Assembly (NCBI GenBank): GCA_963575745.1
Contig: CAUYUJ010019365.1
Span: 40,001-60,000 of the forward strand
Origin: Prorocentrum cordatum
Lineage: Eukaryota; Sar; Dinophyceae; Prorocentrales; Prorocentraceae
DNA: 20,000 nucleotides
Direction: 5' to 3'
In this document: in pieces, positions 8,886 through 16,492 of the stretch
Position numbering within the stretch: position 1 is the stretch's first letter
How the letters are laid out: each line of letters starts with the position of its first letter
Notes under the pieces: model-generated
What the model saw: only the letters and a program-made list of their open reading frames with translations
What the model was told of the DNA's origin: nothing
Database searches by the model: none
Program-made: the position numbers and the translations under genes

Positions 8886-9090
8886 GAGGGAAAGGGAGGA
8901 GGAGGAGGAGGAGGAGGAGGAGGAGGAGGAGGAGGAGGAGGAGAAGGAGAAGGAGGAGGAGGAAGACTAGAGGTGGAGCAGCAGCAGCAGCAGCAAAAGA
9001 CTCCTCCTCCTCCCCCTCCCCCTTTCTCCCCCTCCACCTCCTCCTCCTCCTTCTCCTTCTCCTCGCCCTTCTCCTCCATCCCTCTCCATC
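8886..9090. repeat. (GGA)n purine tract facing (CCT)n pyrimidine tract
   Basis: A purine run of about 88 bp, mostly GGAGGAGGA with GAGAAGGAGA at its end, is followed by an AGAGGTGGAGCAGCAGCAGC linker containing six to seven GCA units. A pyrimidine run of about 90 bp follows (CTCCTCCTCCTCCCCCTCCC, then CCTTCTCCTTCTCC). The two tracts can pair as a long imperfect stem, and each half could form a triplex. Frames through it encode poly-Gly on + and poly-Pro or poly-Leu on -, which I regard as artefacts. Confidence 0.85.
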
Positions 9091-10270
9091 ACAAGTCCAT
9101 GTCATTACCAGTGTGGCTGAAGTTGACATGTCTCGAAGCAGCTGGCCAGGTCATACCTTGTTTCCACGATCCTCGGCCACTGGGCTTCGTCAAGCATCCG
9201 TTGCCGAGCTGCGTCTGGGTTGAGGAGCCTGTGTTTCTCAACCCCCGGATTGCACCACCTGCAGCCACCTTGTCGGGCGCGGCTTGCGTCGCCTGTGGGT
9301 GCAGGGGAAGAGAGAGGTGCGGCACACGGGCTGCAAGCCATAATGGTAGCCGCTTGCCGCGTTGCGTCCTAACGGCGAGCCTTGCCGTCCTCGCGGCGTG
9401 TGGAGCGGGCCTGGCTTCTCTCGCTCGCGTCGCCCGGCCGAGCGGACGGCAGCCCGTGCCGCCAGCCTTGAAGGCGCGCGGGCGGCAGGGGCAGAGGAGA
9501 CGTGTACGTGCAACCCTCCCCCGAAGGAGCCCACGACCGCTGAGCATGTCGACGCGATTGTGACGCGCCGCAAGGGGGCCGAGGTGCCCAACCGTGACAC
9601 GCTCATCGTGGCTCTCCCTGGTAGCGCGGCAAAGGCCAAGCCATTGAGCCAGAATCCACGGCAACGGAACAGCAAGGATGATGGCCAATGTCGGGGATGG
9701 TGATGAGGGCTTCGGCAGGAGGCCCTCATCGGCGTTCCGACGGCTGCGCGACGACGCGGTGCTGGGCTCGGGACCACTGCGCAATGGCGCGGACGTTTGA
9801 AACAAGTGTTTTTGACGTCGGGATGTTGATGTCACCCTTTTTATAGCATTACATAACATCATGAATTGGGGGACGATCCCGCAATCCCGCGCACCAGCGA
9901 TTAGATGGGGGGTGAGGGAAGGGGCGCTGACCACGTCGGCAGAGCTCCCAGAAATGGACTCCCACTTTGCGCGCGCGGGCGCAGTGAGTGCCCTGCTCGG
10001 GCTCCACAGCCCACGTGGAATGTTCAAAAGCTGCATCGGGAGACGGCTGCAGAATGGATACGGATGCAGACGTTACGATTGCAAGGCATGGCATGAAAAG
10101 GCGAACGGCTACTACAATCAGGGGCTCCACGATCTACACGCCTGGTACGTTACGGGTCATTCGGGTACGGTGAGCAGTGTTAATGGCAGGACGTAGATCA
10201 CGATTACTAACACGAGCACTCCAGGTATAATGCAAACACGATTGATACGAGCGTCACGTACATATGACTT
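9091..10270. other. Single-copy GC-rich region without a convincing gene
   Basis: No tandem repeat is visible. The longest open frame is 9089-10036 on the minus strand (315 residues, Arg/Ser/Pro/Ala-rich, no recognisable domain, antisense to several equally open frames). A plus-strand frame at 9362-9703 contains CTCNPPPKEPTTAEH and DTLIVALPGSAAKAK, which read slightly more like protein, and another at 9861-10196 contains GRRLQNGYGCRRYDC. None has a start, length or motif that would justify a call. Diverged exons of a split gene cannot be excluded. Confidence 0.4.
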
Positions 10271-10278
10271 AATAGTTG

Positions 10279-10518
10279 TACATACATATATACAAATATA
10301 CATACATACATACATACATACATACCTACATACATACATACATACATACATGCATGCATGCATGCATACATACATGCATACATATACACACACATACATG
10401 CATACATGCATGCATGCATACATACATGCATGCATACATACATGCATGCATGCATGCATGCATGCATACATACATACATACATACATGTACGTGTATATA
10501 TATAGATATGTATGTATC
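10279..10518. repeat. (CATA)n/(CATG)n microsatellite
   Basis: CATACATACATACATAC blocks alternate with CATGCATGCATGCATG blocks, and the tract ends in GTATATATATAGATATGTAT. CATG is self-complementary, and most of the tract alternates purine and pyrimidine, so cruciform or Z-type structures are possible. All three frames on each strand encode Met/His/Tyr/Thr or Met/Tyr/Val/Cys periodic peptides with no biological meaning. Confidence 0.9.
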
Positions 10519-10639
10519 GGAGGTTGGGGGTGAGATCGCAGTGAAACGGAGACCCCCCACCGGGAAACCGGTTTCGGTTTCGTGTTCGTGTCGTGCGTGC
10601 GGGCGAGGCGAAGCTGCGCGTGATCCTCCTGTAGCTAGG

Positions 10640-10804
10640 CCGAAGTAGGAGCGAAAGTCCGTTCCCGTCCGCCGGTGGCTGGGAGGTGTCCCACTTGGTC
10701 TGGGCGGAGTCCCGGTGTCCCGGGTGTCAGTAGGAGCGAAAGTCCGTTTCCCTCAGTTGGGCCGGGCGGTGTCCCAGGTGTCCTGGGTGTCCCGGGCGTC
10801 CCGG
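10640..10804 (+). repeat. 85-bp direct duplication with GTGTCCCGGG degenerate repeat
   Basis: AGTAGGAGCGAAAGTCCGTT occurs twice, 85 bp apart, each followed by C/G-rich sequence with several degenerate GTGTCCCGGG units (GGTGTCCCACTTGG, GTGTCCCGGGTGTC, GGTGTCCTGGGTGTCCC). Upstream lies AAACCGGTTT, a perfect 10-bp palindrome. No gene is seen. Confidence 0.65.
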
Positions 10805-10814
10805 CGCTAACGCA

Positions 10815-11520
10815 TGTCGCGAATTTCATATTTATTTTTGTTCGGCTCCTGCGGCGGCCTTTCTTATCAAATCCAGTTTATCTTATCCAATCCATCTTGT
10901 CCAATCCAATCGATCTTATCTTGTCCGATCCATGTTGCCCCATCTTTTCTTACCCCACCCAATCCAATCCACCCAACCCAATCCATCAATTCATTTCTTT
11001 CTGCGCCTGCGGCGGGCCAATCCAATCCATCGTATATTATCCAATCCATGTATTCCAATCCAACCCAGCTTATCTCACCCAATCCATCTTATCCCATCCA
11101 GTCCAATACACCCAACCCAATCCATCAATTCATTTCTGTCGGCGCCAGCGGCGGGCTTTCTTATCCAATCCAGTTTAGCTTATCCAATCAATCTTGTCCA
11201 ATCCGATCCTGTCATCTTATCCAACCCCTCTTGTCCCATCTTCTCTTATCCCACCCAATCCAGTCCACCCAACCCAATCCATCAATTCATTTGTGTCTGC
11301 GCCTGCGGCGGGCCAATCCAATCCATATCATCTTATCAAATCCAACTCTTCCAATCCAACCCATTTTATCTTATCCAATCCATCTTATCCCATCCAGTCC
11401 AATCCACCCAACCCAATCCATCAATTCATTTTTGTCGGCGCCTGCGGTGGGCTTTCTTATCCAATCCAGCTTATCTGATCCAATCCATCTTGTCCAATCC
11501 AATACATCTTATCTTGTTCA
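10815..11520 (+). repeat. Pyrimidine/A array of CCAATCCAT with 297-bp dimeric period
   Basis: The array is built from CCAATCCATCTTATCC-like words with hardly any G, interrupted about every 150 bp by a GC-rich island. The islands alternate: GGCGGGCTTTCTTATCCAA type at about 10850, 11145 and 11440, and GCCTGCGGCGGGCCAATCC type at about 11003 and 11300. The repeating unit is therefore a dimer of about 297 bp, present about two and a half times. Each island is preceded by CCAATCCATCAATTCATTT. Frames give Ser/Asn/Pro/Ile-rich peptides of no significance. Confidence 0.85.
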
Positions 11521-11528
11521 AACCAGCG

Positions 11529-11810
11529 AGAGAGAGAGAGAGAGAGAGAGTGGGACAGAGAGAAAGAGACAGATGACATCAAGGTGACAGGCTGGAGGTC
11601 AGTCAGGGTGAGCATTTGATCTCAATCCCCCCAACTTCCTTATCGCCCGCAGGGCCGTCGTATAGATATCTACCTATACGACCGCCCTGCGGGCGATAAG
11701 GAGGTTGGGGGGGATTGTGATCAAACGCCCACCCTGACTGACCTCCAGCCTGTCACCTTGATATCATATGTCTCTTTCTTTCTGTCTCTCTCTCTCTCTC
11801 TCTCTATGTC
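11529..11810. repeat. Fold-back element: near-perfect inverted repeat with GA/TC ends
   Basis: The arms are roughly 11529-11665 and 11674-11810, around an 8-bp loop. The left arm has GGTGACAGGCTGGAGGTCAG and TATCGCCCGCAGGGCCGTCG; the right arm carries their reverse complements with a handful of mismatches. The outer ends are a GAGAGA run on the left and a TCTCTC run on the right, so the pairing continues into the microsatellites. No target duplication or transposase frame is seen. It resembles a MITE or fold-back element, or a palindrome made by an inverted duplication. Confidence 0.9.
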
Positions 11811-11862
11811 TGTCTGTCTCTCTCTCTCTCTCTCGTCCTCTATCTCTCTCTCCCTCTCTATC
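11786..11862. repeat. (TC)n tract, first
   Basis: The run consists of TCTCTCTCTC with TATG and TGTCTG interruptions. Its left part pairs with the GA run of the fold-back element. It is followed by TCAGAGTTTCCCTCCACC and AATGATGATCG, which resemble the sequence after the second TC tract. Confidence 0.85.
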
Positions 11863-12020
11863 AGAGTTTCCCTCCACCATAATGATGATCGCGATGACAA
11901 AGAGATCCCGCTATCTACCTATCCGTTGACCGACCTACTGTATCGGTGAATTTCCTTGTCGATCTCATTATCCATCTCAAAAGCAAAATGAGAAAGCCCG
12001 CCGCAGGCGCCGAAAAACGA

Positions 12021-12112
12021 TTGGTTGTCGGACAACCACAGGACGACCATCGGCACAACCACCAGACAACCATCAGGACAATCCCAAGACAACCACGAGA
12101 CAACCATCGCAT
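12021..12112 (+). repeat. Degenerate ACAACCAYC array with hairpin
   Basis: About eight units of 10-12 bp occur (ACAACCACAGGACG, CACAACCACCAG, ACAACCATCAGG, ACAACCACGAG). The first is part of GGTTGTCGGACAACC, a perfect 7-bp-stem hairpin with a single-base loop. Just upstream, AAAGCCCGCCGCAGGCGCC is the reverse complement of the GC-rich island of the CCAATCCAT array. Confidence 0.65.
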
Positions 12113-12126
12113 ACTAGGCAATATCT

Positions 12127-12178
12127 GTCTCTCTCTCTCTCTCGTTTTTTTTTCTCTCTCTCTCTCTCTCTCTCTCAG
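12127..12178. repeat. (TC)n tract, second
   Basis: Two TCTCTCTCTC runs are split by CGTTTTTTTT. The following CAGTCTCCCCCTCAACCAG and AATGATGGCAGTGACG are a diverged copy of the sequence after the first TC tract, so the tract and its right flank look jointly duplicated. Confidence 0.8.
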
Positions 12179-12404
12179 TCTCCCCCTCAACCAGAATGAT
12201 GGCAGTGACGATGGGTGATGGGTGCGGCGGTGCTGACAGCAGCAATGGCGGTGGTAACTATGATTCATACATGTTTTTTCGCGCCCAACTTGATTCACCA
12301 CGGCGGCCGGAAGCGCGACAGACTGCCCCTAAGCGTGTTCGGCGTGTCGCTGTGGTCAGCAGCGATTGCCTCGGCGTGCGTCGGAGGCTCGGCGCCCAGC
12401 CAGT

Positions 12405-12476
12405 GACTGGCAGAGCCTGGTGCCATTGGCGCCAGATGATCACTTGCACTGGCAGAGCCTGGTGCCACTGGCGCCC
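12405..12476 (+). repeat. Two-copy 43-bp direct repeat
   Basis: ACTGGCAGAGCCTGGTGCCA is repeated after 43 bp, each time followed by YTGGCGCC. It lies immediately left of the leader of copy E. GGCGCC is itself palindromic and also occurs just right of copy E. Confidence 0.75.
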
Positions 12477-13334
12477 AAGCGCCGACAACATGATCGACCC
12501 AAGAACCCGGAAAAGGAATATAGAGATGTAAGGCATGACAACGTTTCAAAGATACTTGATTGGGCGACGGGCCAATGCAATGTTGAGTGCATCGATCTTG
12601 ATGTACCGTGCCGAGGGCTGTGTTGTGCTGCGCCGTGCTGAATTGCGATGTGCCATGCCGCGATTGTGCTCTATAGCGTCGTGGGTCGAGTCCTCCTTTG
12701 CATCCGAGTCCTGACCGAACAGATATGGATCTTAAGCTCGAGCTGCCTGAACACATTGTAGCTGCCCCAGAGCTAATTGACGGGGGACTATGCCAGGAGG
12801 ACGCGCCGCGAAACGCCCAAAGGGACGCGCCAGGCGACGCGCCAGGGGACGTGCCATGGGGTCGCACCGTTGGACGTGCCAAGGGGACGCGCTACGGAAC
12901 GCCCCAATGGATGTGCCACGGGATGTGCGATGGGGACGCGCCACGCGACGTGCCAGGGGGACTCGCAAAGGGACGCCCCAGGGAACGTGCCAAGGAACGC
13001 GCCAAGTTGCAATGCGGAGTGTATCGATATGGATGTACCGTGCCGAGGGCTGTGCTGTGCTGCGCCGTGCTGAATTGCGATGTGCCATGCCGCCATTGTG
13101 CTCTATAGCCTCGTGGATCGAGTCCTCCTTTGCATCCGAGTCCTGACCGAACTGATCTGGATCTTAAGGTCGAGCTGCCTGAACACATTGTAGCTGCCCC
13201 AGAGCTAATTGACAGGGGGACATGCCAGGAGGACGCGCCGCGGAACGTCTCAAGGGACGCGCCAAGCGACGTGCCAGGGGACGTGCCATGGGGACGCACC
13301 GCGGGACGTGTCAAGGGGACGCGCTACGGAACGT

Positions 13335-13890
13335 GCTGGGGACAAGCGTTTCCATCGAGACATCCTGTCAAAATCCAAAGAAATCTTGGAAGAACAATCA
13401 AATTCGTCGAGACATCCTCAAAAATCCTGCGCGCGGGACGCGGCACGCGCGAGACATCCTCGGACTTCCTACGAGCGGGCCGTGAAAACAAGCATTTGGC
13501 CTGAGACATCCTTTGAACGCTTGCCCTCCACGAGGCCCCCGCTCGAAACATCCCAAAATGTTGCAAAACCAGCGTTTCGCTTGAGACATCAACAACAAAT
13601 TGGGGGGGGAAACAAAACAAACAAAAAAAAGCGCTTCGCTCAGGACATCCTGTCAAAATCCAAAGAAATCCTCGCAAAACAAACAAATTAGTCGAGACGT
13701 CCTCCAAATTCCTGCGCGCCGGACGCGGCACGCGCGAGACATCCTCGGAATTCCTGCGAGCGGGACGTGAAAACAAGCATTTTGCCTGAGACATCCTTTG
13801 AATTCTGGCCCCCCACGAGGCCCCCGCTCGAGGCATCCCCCAATTTTGCAAAACCATCGTTTCGCTCGAGACATCCTCAACACAGTATGA
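13335..13890 (+). repeat. GAGACATCC block of copy E with 315-bp internal duplication
   Basis: The sequence from GACATCCTGTCAAAATCCAA through GAGGCCCCCGCTCGA occurs twice, starting near 13360 and near 13645, with modest divergence. Each round holds a CCTGCGCGCGGGACGCGGC-type segment and a TTGCCTGAGACATCCTTTGAA segment. Each ends near a CAAAACCAGCGTTTCGCT-type unit (CCATCGTTTCGCT in the second). The duplicated size, roughly 285-315 bp, is far above the 40-bp unit. Confidence 0.7.
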
Positions 13891-13894
13891 AAAA

Positions 13895-14085
13895 CCGGAG
13901 AGGGCCAATCTATAGGATCACACGTAATCTTGGAGAGGGCCTATCTATAGGAATATGTCTTAAACCACACGCATTCGTGCCCGAGGGCCAATCTGTAGGT
14001 ATTGAGAGGGCCCATGTATAGGAACGTACGTAAAAACAAACAGATACGTACCCCTGGATGGGGCCAATCTATAGGCATTACGTAA
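13895..14085 (+). repeat. Recurring GAGGGCCAATCTATAGG motif
   Basis: Five occurrences at irregular spacing (about 13899, 13932, 13981, 14003 and 14058): GAGAGGGCCAATCTATAGG, GAGAGGGCCTATCTATAGG, CGAGGGCCAATCTGTAGG, GAGAGGGCCCATGTATAGG and GATGGGGCCAATCTATAGG. Between them lie CACACGTAAT, ACGTACGT and TTACGTAATCC. The shorter relatives AGAGGACACTATATAACA in copy A and GAGGACAATCTATAACAC in copy F sit at the same place in the element, so this section looks expanded in copy E. Confidence 0.75.
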
Positions 14086-14176
14086 TCCATGCCCTTGACC
14101 AAAACGTGCCCCGCACCCTGTGATTTATCGATCGCGGTTTCAAAAACCAGCGTTTCGCTAGGGACATCCTCAAATT

Positions 14177-14302
14177 TGAATTCGCCGGCCCACCTCGACC
14201 TCGATATGTATCGCAAAAGAAATTCGCCGGCCCACCTCAAGTCAAACCCGGAGGTAAACCAACTGAAAGAGAGCCCTGGGCTTATGCCCTTTCCGAGAAA
14301 AA
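14177..14302 (+). repeat. Terminal module of copy E
   Basis: Paired AATTCGCCGGCCCACCTC units separated by GATATGTATCGCAAAAG, then CCCGGAGGTAAACC, ACTGAAAGAGAGCCCTGGGC and GCCCTTTCCGAGAAAAA. To the right the sequence is unrelated to any other copy and begins with the dispersed GGCGCCTGCGGCGGGC word. Confidence 0.75.
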
Positions 14303-14368
14303 TCGGCGCCTGCGGCGGGCTCGTTCTATAATTTGTGAAATTTTGGCTCCTGCGGCGGGCTTCTCCAG
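14303..14368 (+). repeat. Two copies of the CCTGCGGCGGGCT word
   Basis: GGCGCCTGCGGCGGGCTCG and GGCTCCTGCGGCGGGCTTC occur 40 bp apart. They match the GC-rich islands of the CCAATCCAT array and the reverse-complement copy near 12005. The second is preceded by ATTTTGGCTC, which resembles part of the dinoflagellate spliced leader, but I judge this coincidental. Confidence 0.6.
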
Positions 14369-14445
14369 AAACTCGCAAACTGCCGACGTCCCCACCGCCC
14401 CCTCACTCTTATCCGCATCTGCGGGGTGCTACGTATTGTCAGTGT

Positions 14446-14534
14446 GTGTACGCATACATACATGCATACATACATACGTACATTCATGCATGCATGCATA
14501 CACACAAACATACATACATACCTACATACTTACG
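14446..14534. repeat. (CATA)n/(CATG)n microsatellite, second
   Basis: A shorter version of the tract at 10.3-10.5 kb, with the same mixture of CATACATAC and CATGCATGCATG words plus CACACAAACA and a CCTACATAC interruption that also occurs in the first tract. No gene is seen. Confidence 0.85.
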
Positions 14535-14934
14535 TCAGGAAAGCTCGGACTTCGACTAATTCGATCCATCCTAACATGACCACTGCTATTGTTGTTGCTG
14601 CTGCCTGCGGCGCAGCAGAATGTAAAGGGGGTCACCCCTCCCCAAGCCGCATCTGTTTGCCAAAAGGCTAGGCCGCTCGTCAGACAAATTCAGCATGGCG
14701 TCCACGTGAAACTCGACCGCTGTGGCAGGTGTTCGGTGGTCTCCAGGAAAGCGGGGGGAAGGGCAGCGCAAGAGCATGGAAGAGGAGGAAGAGGAGAAGG
14801 CGGAGGAAGAGGAGGATCATGTGGGATACTAGAAGAGGGTGGAGGTGGAAGCGAAGGAGGAAGGACGAGGGTGGACGTGAGGAGGGAGAAGAGAAGAAGA
14901 AACAGGAGCAGCGCAAGCACAGCGCACATCACTG
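14535..14934. other. Unassigned region with purine-rich stretch
   Basis: Mixed sequence to about 14745, with CTGCTGCCTGCGGCGCAGCAG-type self-complementarity near 14605. The plus strand is then strongly purine-rich to about 14915 (GGAAGAGGAGGAAGAGGAGA, GGTGGAAGCGAAGGAGGAAG). Open frames cross it on both strands (Gly/Arg/Glu-rich on +, Leu/Pro/Ser-rich on -) because of this bias. I see no supportable gene. It could be the upstream region of the coiled-coil gene. Confidence 0.45.
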
Positions 14935-15246
14935 ATGCTGCAATACAACCTCGCGTCCCAGGTCCCTTCCGCACAGGTGCTGTCAGAATTCCTTTTCGCC
15001 AGGGCGGTCGCCCATTGGAACGGAGAGTCTACCACGGACCTGCTGCAATTGCAGGACCTGGGGGGCTGGAACCATGATGCTTCTCTGGCCCTGCCACAGG
15101 TCTGGGACCTGAGTAGGCCGAACATCGTCAAGAGCGGTGCGCCTGCGAGGAACCGCCTGCGCCTGATACTCATCGAATGCCGGCGACGCGCCCGCCCACC
15201 CTTCCCCACCAGCACGCCTGACGGTCTTAGCAGGCGCGGCGACTGA
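14935..15246 (+). CDS. Doubtful small ORF upstream of the coiled-coil gene
   Basis: A 103-residue open frame reading MLQYNLASQVPSAQVLSEF, followed by a mixed-composition stretch and an Arg-rich tail. It has less low-complexity bias than the repeat-derived frames and lies on the same strand about 100 bp before the coiled-coil gene. I recognise no domain, and an antisense frame of about 200 residues covers the same DNA, so chance openness in GC-rich sequence is the more likely explanation. It could be an unrecognised upstream exon or part of a 5' leader. Confidence 0.15.
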   Translation: MLQYNLASQVPSAQVLSEFLFARAVAHWNGESTTDLLQLQDLGGWNHDASLALPQVWDLSRPNIVKSGAPARNRLRLILIECRRRARPPFPTSTPDGLSRRGD

Positions 15247-15349
15247 TCGGGAAGAGGGATGAAGGCCCGCTGCCATACCGGCCCGAGGGGATACACGGCC
15301 CGAGTGTACCTTCGCGGCAGCCGACGCAGCTGCTGCCCACTGACGCGTA

Positions 15350-16492
15350 ATGAAGTTACACCGCGCGGTCGTACACATCCTCACGGTACTCGGGTGCAGC
15401 AGGTCAGCGTCTGGCGCTCCCGGCTCTGTCCGCCGGGCGCCGGCAGCTGCCCGCGTGGCTCCGAGAGCGCGTACCACGCACAACAGGGTCGTCTCCGCTG
15501 CCGCCACGGGCGCTAGGGTCGCTTCGAGCGGCCATCTCGGCGCCGCGAACCACTCGACCACCGAGGGCATGGAGAAGGTGATCACCCTCTTGACGGAGCT
15601 TCAGGAGAGCATCGAGAAGGACGGGGAGTCCGAGCAGGCCGGGTACGACAGGTACGCATGTTGGTGCGAGACCTTCACCCAGAAGCAGGCGCTGGCCGTC
15701 ACTTTGGCGAAGGAACAGCTCCAATCCTTCGGCAATTCTATCCTGAAGCTCAAGGGCGACTTGGCCACCTACGTCGCTGAAATAGCCAAGCTCTTGAAGG
15801 ACATCGAGGAGAACGAGCAGGCCCAGGCGGCGACCACGAAGGTGCGACAGGACGAGAGCGCGGCCTTCGCTGCGGAGTCCACCGAGCTGCACCAGGCCCT
15901 GACGGCGCTGGAGAAGGCCCTGACTGTCCTCGGGAACGCGACGGCGGGCATGTCCCTCGAGCAGGCGACTGCGGGGGAGCCGGCGCTGAGGACTCTGCTA
16001 AAGGACGTCGCGGCCGTTGCGGGCAAGTTGCCCGCCCACGGCCAGCTCGGCCAGGCCCAGCTGTCGGCCCTGCAGGCCGCGGCCGACCGGAGGTACACGC
16101 CGCAGTCCGCCAGCATCCAGGGCATCCTGAAGGACATGTACGCGACCTTCGCGTCTGACCTGGAGCAGAAGACCACGCAGGAGGCGGCCGCACATCGCCT
16201 CTACGAGGACTACATGGCCACCAAGCAGTCCGAGCTACTCATCTTGCAGGAGAGCGTCGGGAAGAAGCAGGCCGCCAAGTCCGAGGCCGAGCTCATGCTA
16301 AGCGATGCCACCGAGGGCTACGGCGACACCGAGGCGCAGTTGGCTGCAAGCGTCGAGCTCTTCGACAATACGAAGGCGACCTGCACAGGCAAGGCAGACC
16401 AGTGGGCGGAGCGCAAGCAGTTGCGCGCCGACGAACTGGATGGCATTTCGAAGGCGCTGGAGCTCCTGACCAGCGAGGATCGGAACGCATAA
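15350..16492 (+). CDS. Secreted or luminal coiled-coil protein, dinoflagellate-type family of unknown function
   Basis: A 380-residue frame with strong GC bias. The start is the first ATG after an in-frame TGA at 15341. Residues 1-22 form a plausible but weak signal peptide (basic MKLHR, hydrophobic AVVHILTVLGC, then SASG). Residues 23-72 are Ala/Arg/Ser-rich and low in complexity. From residue 74 the protein is almost entirely amphipathic helix: MEKVITLLTELQESIEK, a YACWC motif (Cys104, Cys106), long Lys/Glu/Ala/Gln heptad stretches to about 195, a second block IQGILKDMYATFASDLEQ (256-273), and Cys345 before WAERKQLRADELDGISKAL. This order (EKV-LL-L, Y-CWC, GILK-M, late Cys and ISKAL-LLTS) matches, from memory, an expanded dinoflagellate family with no assigned reaction. 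No enzyme motif is visible. The end SEDRNA stops short of the longer tails I expect, so a further 3' exon or a truncation is possible. Met74 is an alternative start. Confidence 0.8.
   Translation: MKLHRAVVHILTVLGCSRSASGAPGSVRRAPAAARVAPRARTTHNRVVSAAATGARVASSGHLGAANHSTTEGMEKVITLLTELQESIEKDGESEQAGYDRYACWCETFTQKQALAVTLAKEQLQSFGNSILKLKGDLATYVAEIAKLLKDIEENEQAQAATTKVRQDESAAFAAESTELHQALTALEKALTVLGNATAGMSLEQATAGEPALRTLLKDVAAVAGKLPAHGQLGQAQLSALQAAADRRYTPQSASIQGILKDMYATFASDLEQKTTQEAAAHRLYEDYMATKQSELLILQESVGKKQAAKSEAELMLSDATEGYGDTEAQLAASVELFDNTKATCTGKADQWAERKQLRADELDGISKALELLTSEDRNA

Larger units (their letters stand above)
12487..14302 (+). repeat. Composite VNTR element, copy E, solitary, type III 3' part
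   Basis: Leader 12487-12572; cores 12574-12782 and 13008-13214; satellites 12783-13007 and 13215-13336. The CTGGACACGT block is absent: the second satellite passes directly from GTGCTGGGGACAAGCG into GAGACATCC units. Those units include two rounds of ATCCTGTCAAAATCCAAAG, a CGCGCGGGACGCGGCACGCG segment and GAGCGGGNCGTGAAAACAAG. A GGGCCAATCTATAGG section and the terminal module (14177-14302) follow. Both flanks are unrelated to the element, so this copy defines its two ends. Confidence 0.85.

Noticed and set aside
8803-9563. Poly-Gly (+) and poly-Pro/Leu (-) frames
   Set aside because: They are produced by the GGA/CCT tract and continue into sequence with no recognisable domain.
9089-10036. 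315-residue minus-strand frame
   Set aside because: Arg/Ser/Pro/Ala-rich composition, no motif, opposite-strand frames equally open; typical of chance openness in GC-rich DNA.
10157-10560. Met/Cys/Tyr/Val and Met/His/Thr periodic frames
   Set aside because: They are translations of the CATA/CATG microsatellite.
14336-14350. ATTTTGGCTC resembling part of the dinoflagellate spliced leader
   Set aside because: Only ten bases match, the rest of the leader is absent, and GGCTCCTGCGGCGG belongs to a dispersed repeat found elsewhere in the window.
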